DNA of 64,000 nucleotides from SZUA-100 sp965248135 (GCA_965248135.1 CBDFIN010000008.1:1-64000); one strand, 5' to 3'. Counted from the stretch's first letter, positions 45,362 to 55,568 are shown. Program-made: numbers and translations. The notes: generated by a model not told the origin, from the sequence alone.

Positions 45362-46290
45362 TCAGCAAAGAAGTCGGCTCCGGCCTGATGGCGGATGTCT
45401 TCACCGCACCGACGACCCAGATTTTCGCTGTCTTTGACATCACCGCTGCACGTCGACTGAAAGGTTTGTTGTCCATCCGGACTTAAAACCAAGCCGGTAA
45501 AAGCGATCACCGTGCCGGAAACCTCTGCAACACCGGCAATCGGCGTGCGGCATGAACCATCAAGTGCTTTAAGAAATGCCCGTTCAAGCAGCAGCGCTGC
45601 CTCGGTGTCTGCATCATTTAGCGGCGCGACCAATTGTCCTGTCGTCTTGTCACCTATACGGCTTTCCATGCAAATGGCGCCCTGGCCCGGCGCCGGTGGG
45701 AATTCGCCAGTATCAAGCAGCGATGTGGCCTGGTGTTGCAACGACAACCGCTTGAGCCCGGCAAAGGCAAGCAGAGTGGCGTCGACATCGCCGGAAGCAA
45801 GCTTTTTCAGCCTGGTTTGAACATTGCCGCGAAACATTACGACATCGATATCCGGCCGCAGCCGCTTGATCAACGCCTGGCGCCGCATCGAGGAGGAGCC
45901 GACCACTGCACCATGGGGCAGTTGCAGCAAACTTCCAGCCTTTGGCGACAAAAATGCATCCCGCACGTCCTCTCGCGGCAAATATGCGGAAAGTTCAAGG
46001 CCCTTGGGAAGAACCGTCGCCATATCCTTGGAAGAATGTACCGCAAGATCAATACGACCATCGCTCAGTGCGGCCTCGATTTCCTTGGAAAACAGCCCCT
46101 TGCCGCCAATTTCGGCCAATGGCCGGTCCTGAACACGATCACCGGCAGTGGAGATCACCTTTATTTCGAAGGCGTCTTCCACAAGCCCATGCATGGCCAT
46201 CAGACGATTACGCACCTCGTTGGCCTGCGCCAGCGCCAGCATACTTCCTCGGGTGCCGATATTAATTTTCTCTTCCGGTTTCAATTGCAT
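45346..46290 (-). CDS. hemC: porphobilinogen deaminase
   Basis: A protein of 314 residues from ATG 46290. INIGTRGSMLALAQANEVRN, the Asp and Lys of DLAVHSSKDM, VGSSSMRRQALIKRLRPD and FRGNVQTRLKKL are the active-site blocks; Cys247 in DGSCRTPI holds the dipyrromethane cofactor. It builds hydroxymethylbilane for hemD. The promoter is shared with the divergent tsaD across about 107 bases. Confidence 0.96.
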   Translation of the reverse strand: MQLKPEEKINIGTRGSMLALAQANEVRNRLMAMHGLVEDAFEIKVISTAGDRVQDRPLAEIGGKGLFSKEIEAALSDGRIDLAVHSSKDMATVLPKGLELSAYLPREDVRDAFLSPKAGSLLQLPHGAVVGSSSMRRQALIKRLRPDIDVVMFRGNVQTRLKKLASGDVDATLLAFAGLKRLSLQHQATSLLDTGEFPPAPGQGAICMESRIGDKTTGQLVAPLNDADTEAALLLERAFLKALDGSCRTPIAGVAEVSGTVIAFTGLVLSPDGQQTFQSTCSGDVKDSENLGRRCGEDIRHQAGADFFAEWAEL

Positions 46291-46397
46291 GGCAGGCCAT
46301 CTATTTATTACATCGTAAATTGCGCTTCTGCCTACAGGGTTTGAACACTTCACACAATCCACTTGCTGTTGCGGCAAACTGACGAAAGGCTCCGGTT

Positions 46398-47459
46398 ATG
46401 AAGGTGCTTGGCATCGAAACCAGTTGCGATGAGACCGCCGCATCACTGGTTGAATGGTGCCAGGGCGGGCCGGGCGATATATTATCGAATATCGTGCTCA
46501 GCCAGGTTGAGCAACATGCGGCTTTTGGCGGTGTGGTGCCGGAGATTGCGGCGCGTGCTCATCTGGAGGGGCTGGATGCCGTCATTAGGCTGGCGCTGGA
46601 ACAGGCGGGCGCAACACTTGGCGAAGTCGACGCCATTGCAGTTACCGCTGGGCCGGGGCTTGTCGGCGGCCTGATGGTTGGGTTGATGACGGCGAAAGCC
46701 CTGTCGGCGACCACCGGCAAGCCGATGATTGCGATCAACCATCTGGAAGGTCATGCCCTGACCCCGCGGCTGACGGAAGGGCTTGAATTCCCCTATCTGC
46801 TGTTGTTGGCCTCCGGTGGCCATACCCAGTTGCTTTTGGTCGAGGCGGTTGGGCGATACCGCCGGTTGGCCACCACTATCGACGATGCGCTGGGTGAAGC
46901 GTTCGACAAAACCGCCAAACTGCTGGACCTTTCCTATCCCGGCGGCCCGGCGGTCGAGGCCCATGCGGCAACCGGCAATCCGGAGAGATTTTTCTTTCCG
47001 CGACCGTTGCGGGGACGGCTTGATTTTTCCTTCTCCGGCCTCAAAACCGCGATACGCCAACAGGCATTGGCACTAATGCCGCTTGGTGACAAAGACATTA
47101 GCGATATCTGTGCCTCTTTTCAGGCCGCCGTGGTGGATGTGCTGCAAGACCGGGTGGTGCGGGCGATGGCCATGCCGGAACTCGCGGGAACAAAGGTACT
47201 GGTGGCGGCAGGTGGCGTTGCAGCCAATAAGTCGATCCGCGCCGCACTTGAACAAAGTGCCCAACAGGCCAAATGGCGGTTTGTCGCGCCGCCAACCCAT
47301 TTGTGCACGGATAATGCGGCGATGATCGCCTGGGCGGGGGCCGAAAGATTTGCCCTTGGACAACACGACGGGCCGGAGTTTGCTGCCCGGCCGCGCTGGC
47401 CGTTGGATGAAACGGCGCCAGCTCTACTCGGTTCGGGCAGACGCGGGGTCAAGGTATGA
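46398..47459 (+). CDS. tsaD: tRNA t6A threonylcarbamoyltransferase TsaD
   Basis: A protein of 353 residues. The ASKHA fold starts MKVLGIETSCDETAASLV; the metal-binding histidines lie in INHLEGHALTPRL, and LLASGGHTQLLLVE and DDALGEAFDKTAKLL follow. It transfers threonylcarbamoyl to A37 of ANN-decoding tRNAs. It overlaps gpsA by four bases. Confidence 0.96.
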   Translation: MKVLGIETSCDETAASLVEWCQGGPGDILSNIVLSQVEQHAAFGGVVPEIAARAHLEGLDAVIRLALEQAGATLGEVDAIAVTAGPGLVGGLMVGLMTAKALSATTGKPMIAINHLEGHALTPRLTEGLEFPYLLLLASGGHTQLLLVEAVGRYRRLATTIDDALGEAFDKTAKLLDLSYPGGPAVEAHAATGNPERFFFPRPLRGRLDFSFSGLKTAIRQQALALMPLGDKDISDICASFQAAVVDVLQDRVVRAMAMPELAGTKVLVAAGGVAANKSIRAALEQSAQQAKWRFVAPPTHLCTDNAAMIAWAGAERFALGQHDGPEFAARPRWPLDETAPALLGSGRRGVKV

Positions 47460-48436
47460 ACAACAAAATAGCCATCATTGGCGGCGGCGCCTTCGGCACA
47501 GCACTTGCCAGCGTTACCAACCGGGCCGGCCATGATACGCTGTTGTTTTTACGCGATGCTGAGACCGCGACGGCGATTAATGAGACCCATGAAAACCCGA
47601 AGCGACTGCCCGGGGTTAAATTGCCGGAGAAACTGAGAGCAAGTTGTGAGCCGGCCGCACTGGTGGATCGGACCATCGTATTATTTGCCGTCCCCGCCCA
47701 GCAAACAGCAGCCGTGGCAAAGGCGCTTGCACCATATTTGGGCAAGGCCAGCAATGCCTTTGCTTGCGCCAAGGGGCTGGAGCGCGATAGTGGCCGTTTC
47801 CAACATCAGATTCTGGAGGAAAACCTGCTGCAATCAACGGTTTTCGGACTTTCGGGACCGGGATTTGCCACCGACATCGCCAATAGCCTGCCGACCGCGC
47901 TGACCCTGGCCTCGGCACGGTTGAACAATGCGCAACAAATGGCCCGGAAAATATCGACCCCCCATCTCCGCCTTTATGCCAGCGATGATGTTGCCGGTGT
48001 TGAAACCGGCGGTGCCCTTAAAAACGTGCTGGCCATCGCGGTTGGTGCGGTGCGCGGTATGGCGCTGGGCGCCAGTGCGGAGGCAGCGTTAATCGCCCGT
48101 GGTTTTGCCGAGTTGCGGCGGCTCGGTCTTGCCATGGGCGCCAGAGATGAAACGCTCATGGGTCTGTCGGGGTTGGGCGATCTTGTTTTGACGTGCAGTT
48201 CACCCCAATCGCGCAATTTTTCCTATGGCTTTATGCTTGGCAAGAACAGTTCACCAAAAGATGTTGCCCTGGCTGAAGGGGTGCATACGGCCAGGACTGC
48301 GGCGCAATTGGCCGAACGGCTTTCAATCGATGCGCCGATTATCCAGACAGTTGCGCAGGTAGTCGATAACCGCCTGTCGCCACAGCAAGCTGTGGAGATA
48401 TTGCTTTCCCGCCCACTCAAGAGCGAATCCGGTTGA
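47456..48436 (+). CDS. gpsA: glycerol-3-phosphate dehydrogenase [NAD(P)+]
   Basis: A protein of 326 residues. Rossmann motif IAIIGGGAFGTALASV, FGLSGPGFATDIANSLPTAL, the catalytic Lys in GALKNVLAIAVGAVRGM and SGLGDLVLTCSSPQSRNFSY. It makes sn-glycerol-3-phosphate for phospholipid synthesis. It is translationally coupled to tsaD, a pair common in alphaproteobacteria. Confidence 0.96.
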   Translation: MNNKIAIIGGGAFGTALASVTNRAGHDTLLFLRDAETATAINETHENPKRLPGVKLPEKLRASCEPAALVDRTIVLFAVPAQQTAAVAKALAPYLGKASNAFACAKGLERDSGRFQHQILEENLLQSTVFGLSGPGFATDIANSLPTALTLASARLNNAQQMARKISTPHLRLYASDDVAGVETGGALKNVLAIAVGAVRGMALGASAEAALIARGFAELRRLGLAMGARDETLMGLSGLGDLVLTCSSPQSRNFSYGFMLGKNSSPKDVALAEGVHTARTAAQLAERLSIDAPIIQTVAQVVDNRLSPQQAVEILLSRPLKSESG

Positions 48437-48482
48437 CCCGCCGGCCGGCTGAACTATCGTCATCTTCAAAGGAGAAACCGGC

Positions 48483-48923
48483 ATGAACTATTGGTTGTTC
48501 AAATCTGAACCAGACAAATGGTCCTGGGAAATGCAAAAGGCCAAAGGCGAGGCAGGCGAAGAATGGGACGGTATCCGCAATTATCAGGCACGCAACAATA
48601 TGCGCCTGATGCGGATTGGTGATAAGGGTTTCTTCTATCATTCCAGAGAGGGGCTTGAGGTCGTCGGCATTGTTGAGGTTTCGGCCGAAAGCGTACCCGA
48701 TTCGACCACCGATGACGAACGCTGGGACTGTGTGCATGTCAAAGCCGTCGCCGATATGCCCGATCCGGTTTCGCTCAAATCTGTCAAGACCAATCCCGAA
48801 CTCGTCAATATGCCGCTGGCAAAATTCACCCGTCTTTCGGTTCAGCCGGTGCTGCAGGATGAATGGAACGAAGTGTGCCGCATGGGCGGGCTTGACCCGG
48901 CAAACTTTGAGCCGGTTAGCTAG
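48483..48923 (+). CDS. EVE domain protein
   Basis: A protein of 146 residues. MNYWLFKSEPDKWSWEMQ, WDGIRNYQARNNMRLMRIGD, KGFFYHSREGLEVVGIVEVS and PLAKFTRLSVQPV are diagnostic of the EVE fold (PUA superfamily), which may read modified bases in DNA or RNA. The small stand-alone form is widespread in alphaproteobacteria. It converges with the exporter gene, overlapping by 8 bases. Confidence 0.93.
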   Translation: MNYWLFKSEPDKWSWEMQKAKGEAGEEWDGIRNYQARNNMRLMRIGDKGFFYHSREGLEVVGIVEVSAESVPDSTTDDERWDCVHVKAVADMPDPVSLKSVKTNPELVNMPLAKFTRLSVQPVLQDEWNEVCRMGGLDPANFEPVS

Positions 48924-49557
48924 CACGTGTCAGCAATATTCTGATTGCAAACGTGCTGAAGATGCCGGCAAAAAGCCAATCGATCAGGCGCAGAACCCTT
49001 CGATTGTCTTGCATCAACCCGGCAACCCGGTTCACTGCGATGATAGTTACAACAGAGATTGGTATCGCATAGGAAAGAAACAGGAAACCCAGAAAAACCA
49101 GCTTGCCCGTGGCATGGGGATCGCTTGCCGCGACAAACTGCGGAAGGAAGGTGACGAAAAACAGCACAATCTTGGGATTAAGAAGATTGATGCTGATACC
49201 GGCCAACCAGTTCTCGAAATCCGAGTGTGGTCGTTGCGGCCTACCCTTGATTTTCAAAACCGAGCCATGGCGCAATGACTGACAGGCCAGCCATAGAAGA
49301 TAAATCGCGCCGGCTATCTTGACCGTAGTGAATGCTGCCGGTGAAGCTGCCAGCAATGCAGAAAGGCCAAAAGCCGCCAGCAAGATATGGACGACGATGC
49401 CGGTTACCGTGCCACAAAGGGTAACCAGCCCAGCTCTTTGTCCTTGCAACAGTGCGCGGCCCAAATAAAGCGTCATATCAGGGCCAGGTGTCAGATTTAA
49501 TAGCAACCCCGCCACCGTAAATGCAGCAATTACCGGCAGCGAAGGGATGAAGTCCAT
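48916..49557 (-). CDS. LysE/RhtB-family amino-acid exporter
   Basis: A protein of 213 residues with six hydrophobic segments. FTVAGLLLNLTPGPDMTLYL is the family's N-terminal signature, with NWLAGISINLLNPKIVLFFV in the centre. It exports amino acids or related compounds; the substrate is not predictable. Confidence 0.92.
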   Translation of the reverse strand: MDFIPSLPVIAAFTVAGLLLNLTPGPDMTLYLGRALLQGQRAGLVTLCGTVTGIVVHILLAAFGLSALLAASPAAFTTVKIAGAIYLLWLACQSLRHGSVLKIKGRPQRPHSDFENWLAGISINLLNPKIVLFFVTFLPQFVAASDPHATGKLVFLGFLFLSYAIPISVVTIIAVNRVAGLMQDNRRVLRLIDWLFAGIFSTFAIRILLTRAS

Positions 49558-49607
49558 ATTATCAGTCCTTCCCGCTTGTGCCGTTCAAACAATATAGCAA
49601 CCACAGC

Positions 49608-49875
49608 TTATACCAAGGGAAATTAATATTGGTCCATATGACCGGAGCTTCCATGGGTTTTGGCGAGGTCCGATTGGCGACTTGGTACTGGCACCACGAG
49701 CCAGGCGCAACAACGTCCAAAACTCCTGGAAATCCGGCCTTCGGTGGTGAAAAATTGTCTGCTGACATTGTTGCAATCGGCTTGTGGCCGTTAAGGCCAA
49801 GGCACGTATTGCGCCGCGTCAGCAAACGATTTTTCTACCATCATATTGGTCAATATTAACTTCCCTTGGTATAAT
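49608..49875. repeat. 267-base family element 1 with long terminal inverted repeats
   Basis: The left end TTATACCAAGGGAAATTAAT and the right end, complement of TTATACCAAGGGAAGTTAAT, continue as an inverted repeat of about 35 bases. The interior shares a core with element 2 at 61442-61708: GCGCAACAACGTCCAAAA and CCGGCCTTCGGTGG (about 49704-49747). No protein-coding frame is conserved between the copies. It resembles a MITE. Confidence 0.82.
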
Positions 49876-50112
49876 CAATCAATCGGACGGCCAATCATGC
49901 CAGAATTTGCCTGGTTCATTTGATTGAAAACTGGCAACTGCACAACTCCCAACCCCAACGATTATCCGGGTTGATTTTGTCGGATTAGATCGCCTGAAGT
50001 TGCAATGGGTGTCAAATTGTTTCTTTTTTTTGTCACCTTGGCGAAAATACTCTTCGCGTCACCGGAAAAACCTGTTACATATCAGCTGTTTGGTTCTTGG
50101 GGGGGACAAGGG

Positions 50113-50982
50113 ATGACCGATGATTTTGACGTGATAGAATTTTTGCCATTGTGGAAGGGCCCAGTGGTGTGCGAGCCAATTTCCGGTGGTATTACCAATT
50201 TCAACTACCGGGTAAGCGACCCCGAAGGAACATATCTGGTGCGGCTCGGCAGTGATATTGCCGAACATCATGTGATGCGGTTCAATGAGCTGGCGGCAAG
50301 CAAAGCAGCCCACGCAGCCGGTATTTCGCCGGCAGTTGTCTATCACCAAAAGGGAGTTCTGGTGTTGCAATACATTCGCTCGCGCCCCTTGGAAGCGGCT
50401 GATGCGCGGGATCAGGGAAATCTCTCCCGCATACTGGAACTGACAAAAACTTGCCACAGGACAGCAGCTAAGCACCTTCAGGGTCCGGTACTGGTTTTTT
50501 GGGTTTTCCATATATTACGGAACTATGCTAAGACCCTGCGTGATGGCAAAAGCCAATGGCTAAAGAAACTTCCCGAGCTGCTTGACCAGGCGCAACGCCT
50601 GGAGGCCAAAGCCGGGCCATTCGACATGGTTTTTAGCCACAATGATCTTCTTCCCGCCAATATACTCGATGATGGTCAACGGCTGTGGCTGATCGATTGG
50701 GATTATGCAGGTTATAACACGCCGTTATTTGATCTTGGTGGCTTGTCGTCCAATTGCAAACTTGATGAAAAGCAGGAAACCTGGCTATTGGAAAACTATT
50801 TCGAGAAGCCTGTTAGCGATGAACTGCTGCAACGCTATGGCGCGATGAAATGTGCCTCGCTGTTGCGGGAAACCATGTGGAGCATGGTATCTGAAATTCA
50901 CTCTAAAATTGATTTTGATTTTCCCGGCTATACGTCCGATAATCTCAGTCGGTTTGAACAGGCCTATAAGTCGTTGAAATGA
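50113..50982 (+). CDS. choline/aminoglycoside-kinase-like phosphotransferase
   Basis: A protein of 289 residues from ATG 50113; an upstream in-frame start at 50005 is unlikely. The kinase-like fold shows CEPISGGITNFNYRVSDPEG (nucleotide loop), DMVFSHNDLLPANILDD (catalytic HNDxxxxN) and LWLIDWDYAGYNTPLFDLG (metal-binding IDWDYA). This resembles choline or thiamine kinases. Placement before the sarcosine dehydrogenase-like gene suggests work on a methylated amine or its alcohol. Confidence 0.88.
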   Translation: MTDDFDVIEFLPLWKGPVVCEPISGGITNFNYRVSDPEGTYLVRLGSDIAEHHVMRFNELAASKAAHAAGISPAVVYHQKGVLVLQYIRSRPLEAADARDQGNLSRILELTKTCHRTAAKHLQGPVLVFWVFHILRNYAKTLRDGKSQWLKKLPELLDQAQRLEAKAGPFDMVFSHNDLLPANILDDGQRLWLIDWDYAGYNTPLFDLGGLSSNCKLDEKQETWLLENYFEKPVSDELLQRYGAMKCASLLRETMWSMVSEIHSKIDFDFPGYTSDNLSRFEQAYKSLK

Positions 50983-51085
50983 AGGTTGTGTCGCTTATTT
51001 AATGTTTGTCGTGTTGGTGGCTTGTCAGCGATAGTGGGTGATATTAATCAGGTTCCACCATCCTTCGAGAAAGAAAAAGGCGGCG

Positions 51086-53536
51086 ATGAACAATCTTCCG
51101 TCCACCGCAAAGGCTGTCATTATCGGCGGCGGCATAGTCGGCTGCTCGACCGCCTATCATCTGGCCAGGCTGGGCTGGACCGATACGGTGCTGCTTGAGC
51201 GCAAGAAACTGACCTCCGGCACCACATTTCATGCCGCCGGCCTTGTCGGTCAGTTGCGCTCCAGCGCCAACATCACCCAATTGCTGGGCTATTCGGTCGA
51301 TCTTTATCAGCGGCTAGAGGAAGAAACCGGCCTTGGCACCGGCTGGAAGATGAATGGCGGCCTTCGTCTGGCCTGCAACAAGGAGCGCTGGAGCGAGGTC
51401 CGGCGCCAGGCGACCACTGCCCGTTCATTCGGTCTGGATATGCAATTGCTTACTCCGGCCGAAGCGCTGGAGATCTGGCCGTTAATGCGCGTTGATGATG
51501 TGGTCGGTGCGGCATTTCTTCCAAGCGATGGCCAGGCCAATCCTTCCGATATTACCCAGGCGCTGGCCAAGGGTGCGCGCATGGCGGGTGCGACGATCAT
51601 TGAAGACACCAAGGTGACAGACCTTGAGATCGACAATGGCCGGATTGTGGCCGCGATCACCACCAGGGGCCGGATTGAATGCGAGAAGGTAATTTGCTGT
51701 GCCGGTCAGTGGAGCCGCGAATTTGCCGCACGGTTTGGGGTGAATGTGCCGCTTGCTTCGATGCAGCATCAATACATGATCACCGATAGGATCGACGGGG
51801 TAGACAGCAATTTGCCGACCCTGCGCGACCCCGACCGACTGACTTACTATAAGGAAGAGGTTGGCGGGCTGGTGATGGGTGGCTATGAGCCCAACCCCGA
51901 ACCATGGGCCGTAGAGGGCATACCGGAAGATTTTCATTACACTTTGCTTGATTCCGATCTTGATCATTTTGAACCGATGATGGAACTGGCGCTTGGCCGG
52001 GTGCCGGCGCTTAATAATGCCGGGATCAAGGAACTGATCAACGGCCCGGAGAGTTTTACCCCCGATGGCAATTTCATCCTCGGTGAAGCGCCGGAACTGG
52101 CGAATTTTTTCGTTGGCGCCGGCTTCAACGCCTTCGGCATAGCTGCCGGTGGCGGGGCGGGAATGGCGCTTGGTGAATGGGTGCACAAGGGCGAGCCGCC
52201 CTACGATCTTTGGAGCGTCGATATTCGCCGCTTTGGCCGGCCGCATTTTGACACCGACTGGGTGCGCACCCGCACCATGGAGGCTTATGGCAAACACTAT
52301 ACCATTGCATGGCCGCATGAGGAACATTCGTCTGGCCGCCCGTGCCGCAAATCGCCGCTTTATGAAAAGTTGGAACAGCAGGGTGCCTGTTTTGGCGAGA
52401 AACTGGGTTGGGAGAGACCAAACTGGTTTGCCGATGGTGCGCAGGGCGAAGAGCCGGAGGACCATTACAGTTTTGGCCGCCAGAACTGGTTTGAGGCGGT
52501 GGCGCGTGAGCACCGTGCAGTACGTGAAAGAGCGGTGATATTCGACCAGACCTCGTTTGCAAAATTCGCCCTTAAAGGGCCGGATGCCGAAGCCAGCCTC
52601 TCGTGGATTGCCGCCAACGATATCGCCAAACCGCCGGGTTCGCTCACCTATACCCAGATGCTTGACGACAACGGCGGCATTCAATGCGATGTGACCGTAG
52701 CGCGGATTGCCGACGATGAGTTTTATATCGTCACCGGCACCGGCTTTGCTACCCATGACTTCGACTGGATAAGACGCCAAATTCCAGACGGCTTGAACGC
52801 GCAACTATTTGATATCACTTCATCCAACGCGGTGTTGTCACTGATGGGGCCAAATGCGCGAAAAGTGTTGCAGCGGGTCACCCGTCAAGACGTCTCCAAT
52901 GGGACATTCGGCTTTGGTGCGGCAAAGACCATCAGCATCGCCGGTTGCCCGGTGCTGGCGTTGCGGGTGACCTATGTGGGAGAGCTTGGTTTCGAGTTGC
53001 ACCTGCCGGTCGAATATGCGGTCAGCGTGTACGATGCGCTGATGGCGGCCGGCCAGGACCTGGGCCTGACCAATGCCGGCTACCGGGCGATCGAATCATG
53101 CCGGCTTGAAAAGGGTTATCGCGCCTGGAGCAGCGACATCGGTCCCGACCATACACCACTGGAGGCAGGCCTCGGCTGGGCCGTAAAAATGCACAAGAAT
53201 ATCGACTTTAAAGGCCGTGCGGCCATCGCCCGCCAGCAGCAAAAAGGTGTCACCAAGCTGCTGGCCTGTTTTACCGTCGATAACGCGGAAATTGTTCTAC
53301 CTGGCCGTGAAACCATCTACCGGAACGGCAAACATGCCGGCTGGCTGACCAGTGGCGGCTTCGGTCACACCATTGGCAAGTCCATCGGCTATGGCTATGT
53401 GCGCAACAGTGCTGGCGTCGACCGCGACTATGTACTTTCGGGAGACTATGAGCTCGAAGTGGCAACCGAACGGGTTGCATGCAAGGTCCACATGAGCCCG
53501 CTTTATGATCCGAAAATGGCAAGGATCAAGGCTTAG
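51086..53536 (+). CDS. FAD-dependent sarcosine/dimethylglycine dehydrogenase-like protein
   Basis: A protein of 816 residues from ATG 51086. An N-terminal FAD-binding DAO domain (AVIIGGGIVGCSTAYHLARL) has the His of TTFHAAGLVGQL that carries covalent FAD in relatives. A middle FAO domain and a C-terminal GcvT-like folate-binding part (TSSNAVLSLMGPNARKVLQR, VTYVGELGFELHLPVEYAVS, GYRAIESCRLEKGYRAWSSD) follow. Such enzymes oxidatively demethylate dimethylglycine or sarcosine, passing the methyl carbon to tetrahydrofolate. The exact substrate is not decided by sequence alone. It follows the phosphotransferase by about 100 bases. Confidence 0.9.
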   Translation: MNNLPSTAKAVIIGGGIVGCSTAYHLARLGWTDTVLLERKKLTSGTTFHAAGLVGQLRSSANITQLLGYSVDLYQRLEEETGLGTGWKMNGGLRLACNKERWSEVRRQATTARSFGLDMQLLTPAEALEIWPLMRVDDVVGAAFLPSDGQANPSDITQALAKGARMAGATIIEDTKVTDLEIDNGRIVAAITTRGRIECEKVICCAGQWSREFAARFGVNVPLASMQHQYMITDRIDGVDSNLPTLRDPDRLTYYKEEVGGLVMGGYEPNPEPWAVEGIPEDFHYTLLDSDLDHFEPMMELALGRVPALNNAGIKELINGPESFTPDGNFILGEAPELANFFVGAGFNAFGIAAGGGAGMALGEWVHKGEPPYDLWSVDIRRFGRPHFDTDWVRTRTMEAYGKHYTIAWPHEEHSSGRPCRKSPLYEKLEQQGACFGEKLGWERPNWFADGAQGEEPEDHYSFGRQNWFEAVAREHRAVRERAVIFDQTSFAKFALKGPDAEASLSWIAANDIAKPPGSLTYTQMLDDNGGIQCDVTVARIADDEFYIVTGTGFATHDFDWIRRQIPDGLNAQLFDITSSNAVLSLMGPNARKVLQRVTRQDVSNGTFGFGAAKTISIAGCPVLALRVTYVGELGFELHLPVEYAVSVYDALMAAGQDLGLTNAGYRAIESCRLEKGYRAWSSDIGPDHTPLEAGLGWAVKMHKNIDFKGRAAIARQQQKGVTKLLACFTVDNAEIVLPGRETIYRNGKHAGWLTSGGFGHTIGKSIGYGYVRNSAGVDRDYVLSGDYELEVATERVACKVHMSPLYDPKMARIKA

Positions 53537-53633
53537 CAGCGATATTGCTGGGTATGGATTTTCAATCATCACCAACCGGTTTTGCTTGACGGTAAGAAGT
53601 AGCTATATAGATGCCATCGCTGCGGGAATTGCC

Positions 53634-54419
53634 ATGTATATGGATATTGTTGATTTACGAGAGTTTTATGCAAGCCCGCTTGGCAAGCTTGCCTCCAATG
53701 CAATCACCATGGGTCTTAGCCCGGTATGGCCGCAACTTCCAGGCGAACGGTTGGTGGGTTTGGGCTACGCGCTTCCTTATCTCGATAAATTCAGGAAAGA
53801 TGCCGAGCGCACATTTGCCTTCATGCCGGCGGCACAGGGTGCCGTCAACTGGCCACATGGTGAGCCGTCAGCCACTTCATTGGTGTTTGACGAGGAACTG
53901 CCGCTGCCGGATTCATCGATCGACCGGATTTTGATGATGCATTCCCTGGAACACTCGGAAAATCCGCTCGAAAGCCTGCGGGAGATGTGGCGCGTCCTGG
54001 CGCCAGGTGGCAGACTGGTCGTCGTTGTGCCCAACAGGCGTGGCGTTTGGGCCAGATTTGAGCACACGCCCTTTGGCTCCGGTCGACCATTTTCACGCCA
54101 GCAATTACTAACGCTGCTGCGACACGCGATGTTTTCACCCTCGTGCTGGTCTGATGCATTGCACTTTCCACCGTCCAAGCGTCAGTGGTTGTTGCGTGCT
54201 TCGGGTTTTCTGGAACGAAGCGGACGACATTTTTGGGCAGCCTTTCCCGGCGTCATTATGGTCGAGGCAACAAAGCGGCTTTACCAGGGCGTGCCGGCAA
54301 ATGTGCGACAGTCGCGCCGGGTCTTTGTGCCAGTGCTGGCACCTCAAGGCATAGGCGCCCGTTCTGCCGGCCGGGTCTGTGTTCAAGAAAAAAGTGGACC
54401 CATGGGCGAATTTCGCTAA
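53634..54419 (+). CDS. class I SAM-dependent methyltransferase
   Basis: A protein of 261 residues from ATG 53634 (ATG 53640 is equally possible). The methyltransferase_11 block is ELPLPDSSIDRILMMHSLEH and SLREMWRVLAPGGRLVVVVP. The usual GxGxG motif I is degenerate (LVGLGYALPYLDKF). The acceptor is unknown. Relatives next to a glyoxalase gene occur in rhizobia; none is here. Confidence 0.85.
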   Translation: MYMDIVDLREFYASPLGKLASNAITMGLSPVWPQLPGERLVGLGYALPYLDKFRKDAERTFAFMPAAQGAVNWPHGEPSATSLVFDEELPLPDSSIDRILMMHSLEHSENPLESLREMWRVLAPGGRLVVVVPNRRGVWARFEHTPFGSGRPFSRQQLLTLLRHAMFSPSCWSDALHFPPSKRQWLLRASGFLERSGRHFWAAFPGVIMVEATKRLYQGVPANVRQSRRVFVPVLAPQGIGARSAGRVCVQEKSGPMGEFR

Positions 54420-54464
54420 ATAGTCGAGCCTTGCGACCATCCAATCTCGATCAAGGGTCTAGCC

Positions 54465-55568
54465 ATGAACAGCAACATCCCGAAAGCCCGGGACAGTATT
54501 GAAAAGATTTCAATTTATGTGCCCGGCAAGTCGGCTGTGCCCGAAGGCGTTCGCCTGCACAAGCTTTCCTCCAATGAATCGCCAATCGGCCCGAGCAAAA
54601 TGGCGCTGGATGCCTATGCCCAAACCGCAGGGCAGTTGGAAGACTACCCCGATGGCAGCGCCACCGCCTTGCGTGAGGCAATTGGCGATGTGCACGGGCT
54701 TAGCCCGGACCATATTGTCTGCGGTTCCGGCTCCGATGAGATCCTGTCATTGCTGGCAACCGCCTATCTTGCTCCAGGTGACGAGGCGATTTATACCGAA
54801 CACGGCTTTCTGGTCTATCGCATAAGCATACTGACGGCTGGTGCCGAACCTGTTGTCGCGCCGGAACAGCAATATCGCGCCGATGTCGATGCGATACTGA
54901 AACTGGTGACACCGCGCACCAAAATGATCTTTCTGGCTAATCCTAACAATCCCACCGGCACCTATTTGCCGATAGAAGAAGTGCGTCGGCTTCACGCTGG
55001 TCTGCCCTCCAATGTGCTTTTGGTGCTTGATGCGGCTTATGCCGAATATGTCCATCGCCATGACTATGAGGCGGGTGTGGAGCTGGTATCAGCCAATCAA
55101 AATGTGGTCATGACCCGCACTTTTTCGAAACTTTATGGTCTTGCGGCCTTACGTATCGGCTGGCTCTACGGGCCATCGCATGTGGTCGATACGATTAATC
55201 GGATTCGCGGGCCATTCAACGTTAATGCTGCGGCTATTGCGGCTGCATCGGCGGCCATCCGCGACCGCGATCATATCGAAACCGCTATCGCCCATAATGA
55301 CCAATGGCTGGAAAAGACCAGCACAGCCCTTCGGCAACTGGGACTGGAAGTGACACCGAGCATCGGTAACTTCATTCTTGTCCATTTTTCATCCAAAAAA
55401 GGGCAGACCGCCGCCGAGGCTGAACATTTTCTGACAGCAAGAGGATATGTGTTACGCGGTGTTGGCGGTTATGGGCTGCCGAACGCCTTGAGGATGTCAA
55501 TAGGATCGAAAGAGGCCAACCTTGGTGTAATTGCTGCGCTGAAAGAATTTTTGGGAGCAGGCAATTGA
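54465..55568 (+). CDS. hisC: histidinol-phosphate aminotransferase
   Basis: A protein of 367 residues. The fold-type I PLP enzyme has NPNNPTGTYLP, LVLDAAYAEYV and the PLP Lys222 in TRTFSKLYGLAALRIGW. It also serves tyrosine and phenylalanine synthesis in many bacteria, which fits its pairing with the dehydrogenase that follows. The stop TGA overlaps the next start (TTGA). Confidence 0.93.
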   Translation: MNSNIPKARDSIEKISIYVPGKSAVPEGVRLHKLSSNESPIGPSKMALDAYAQTAGQLEDYPDGSATALREAIGDVHGLSPDHIVCGSGSDEILSLLATAYLAPGDEAIYTEHGFLVYRISILTAGAEPVVAPEQQYRADVDAILKLVTPRTKMIFLANPNNPTGTYLPIEEVRRLHAGLPSNVLLVLDAAYAEYVHRHDYEAGVELVSANQNVVMTRTFSKLYGLAALRIGWLYGPSHVVDTINRIRGPFNVNAAAIAAASAAIRDRDHIETAIAHNDQWLEKTSTALRQLGLEVTPSIGNFILVHFSSKKGQTAAEAEHFLTARGYVLRGVGGYGLPNALRMSIGSKEANLGVIAALKEFLGAGN

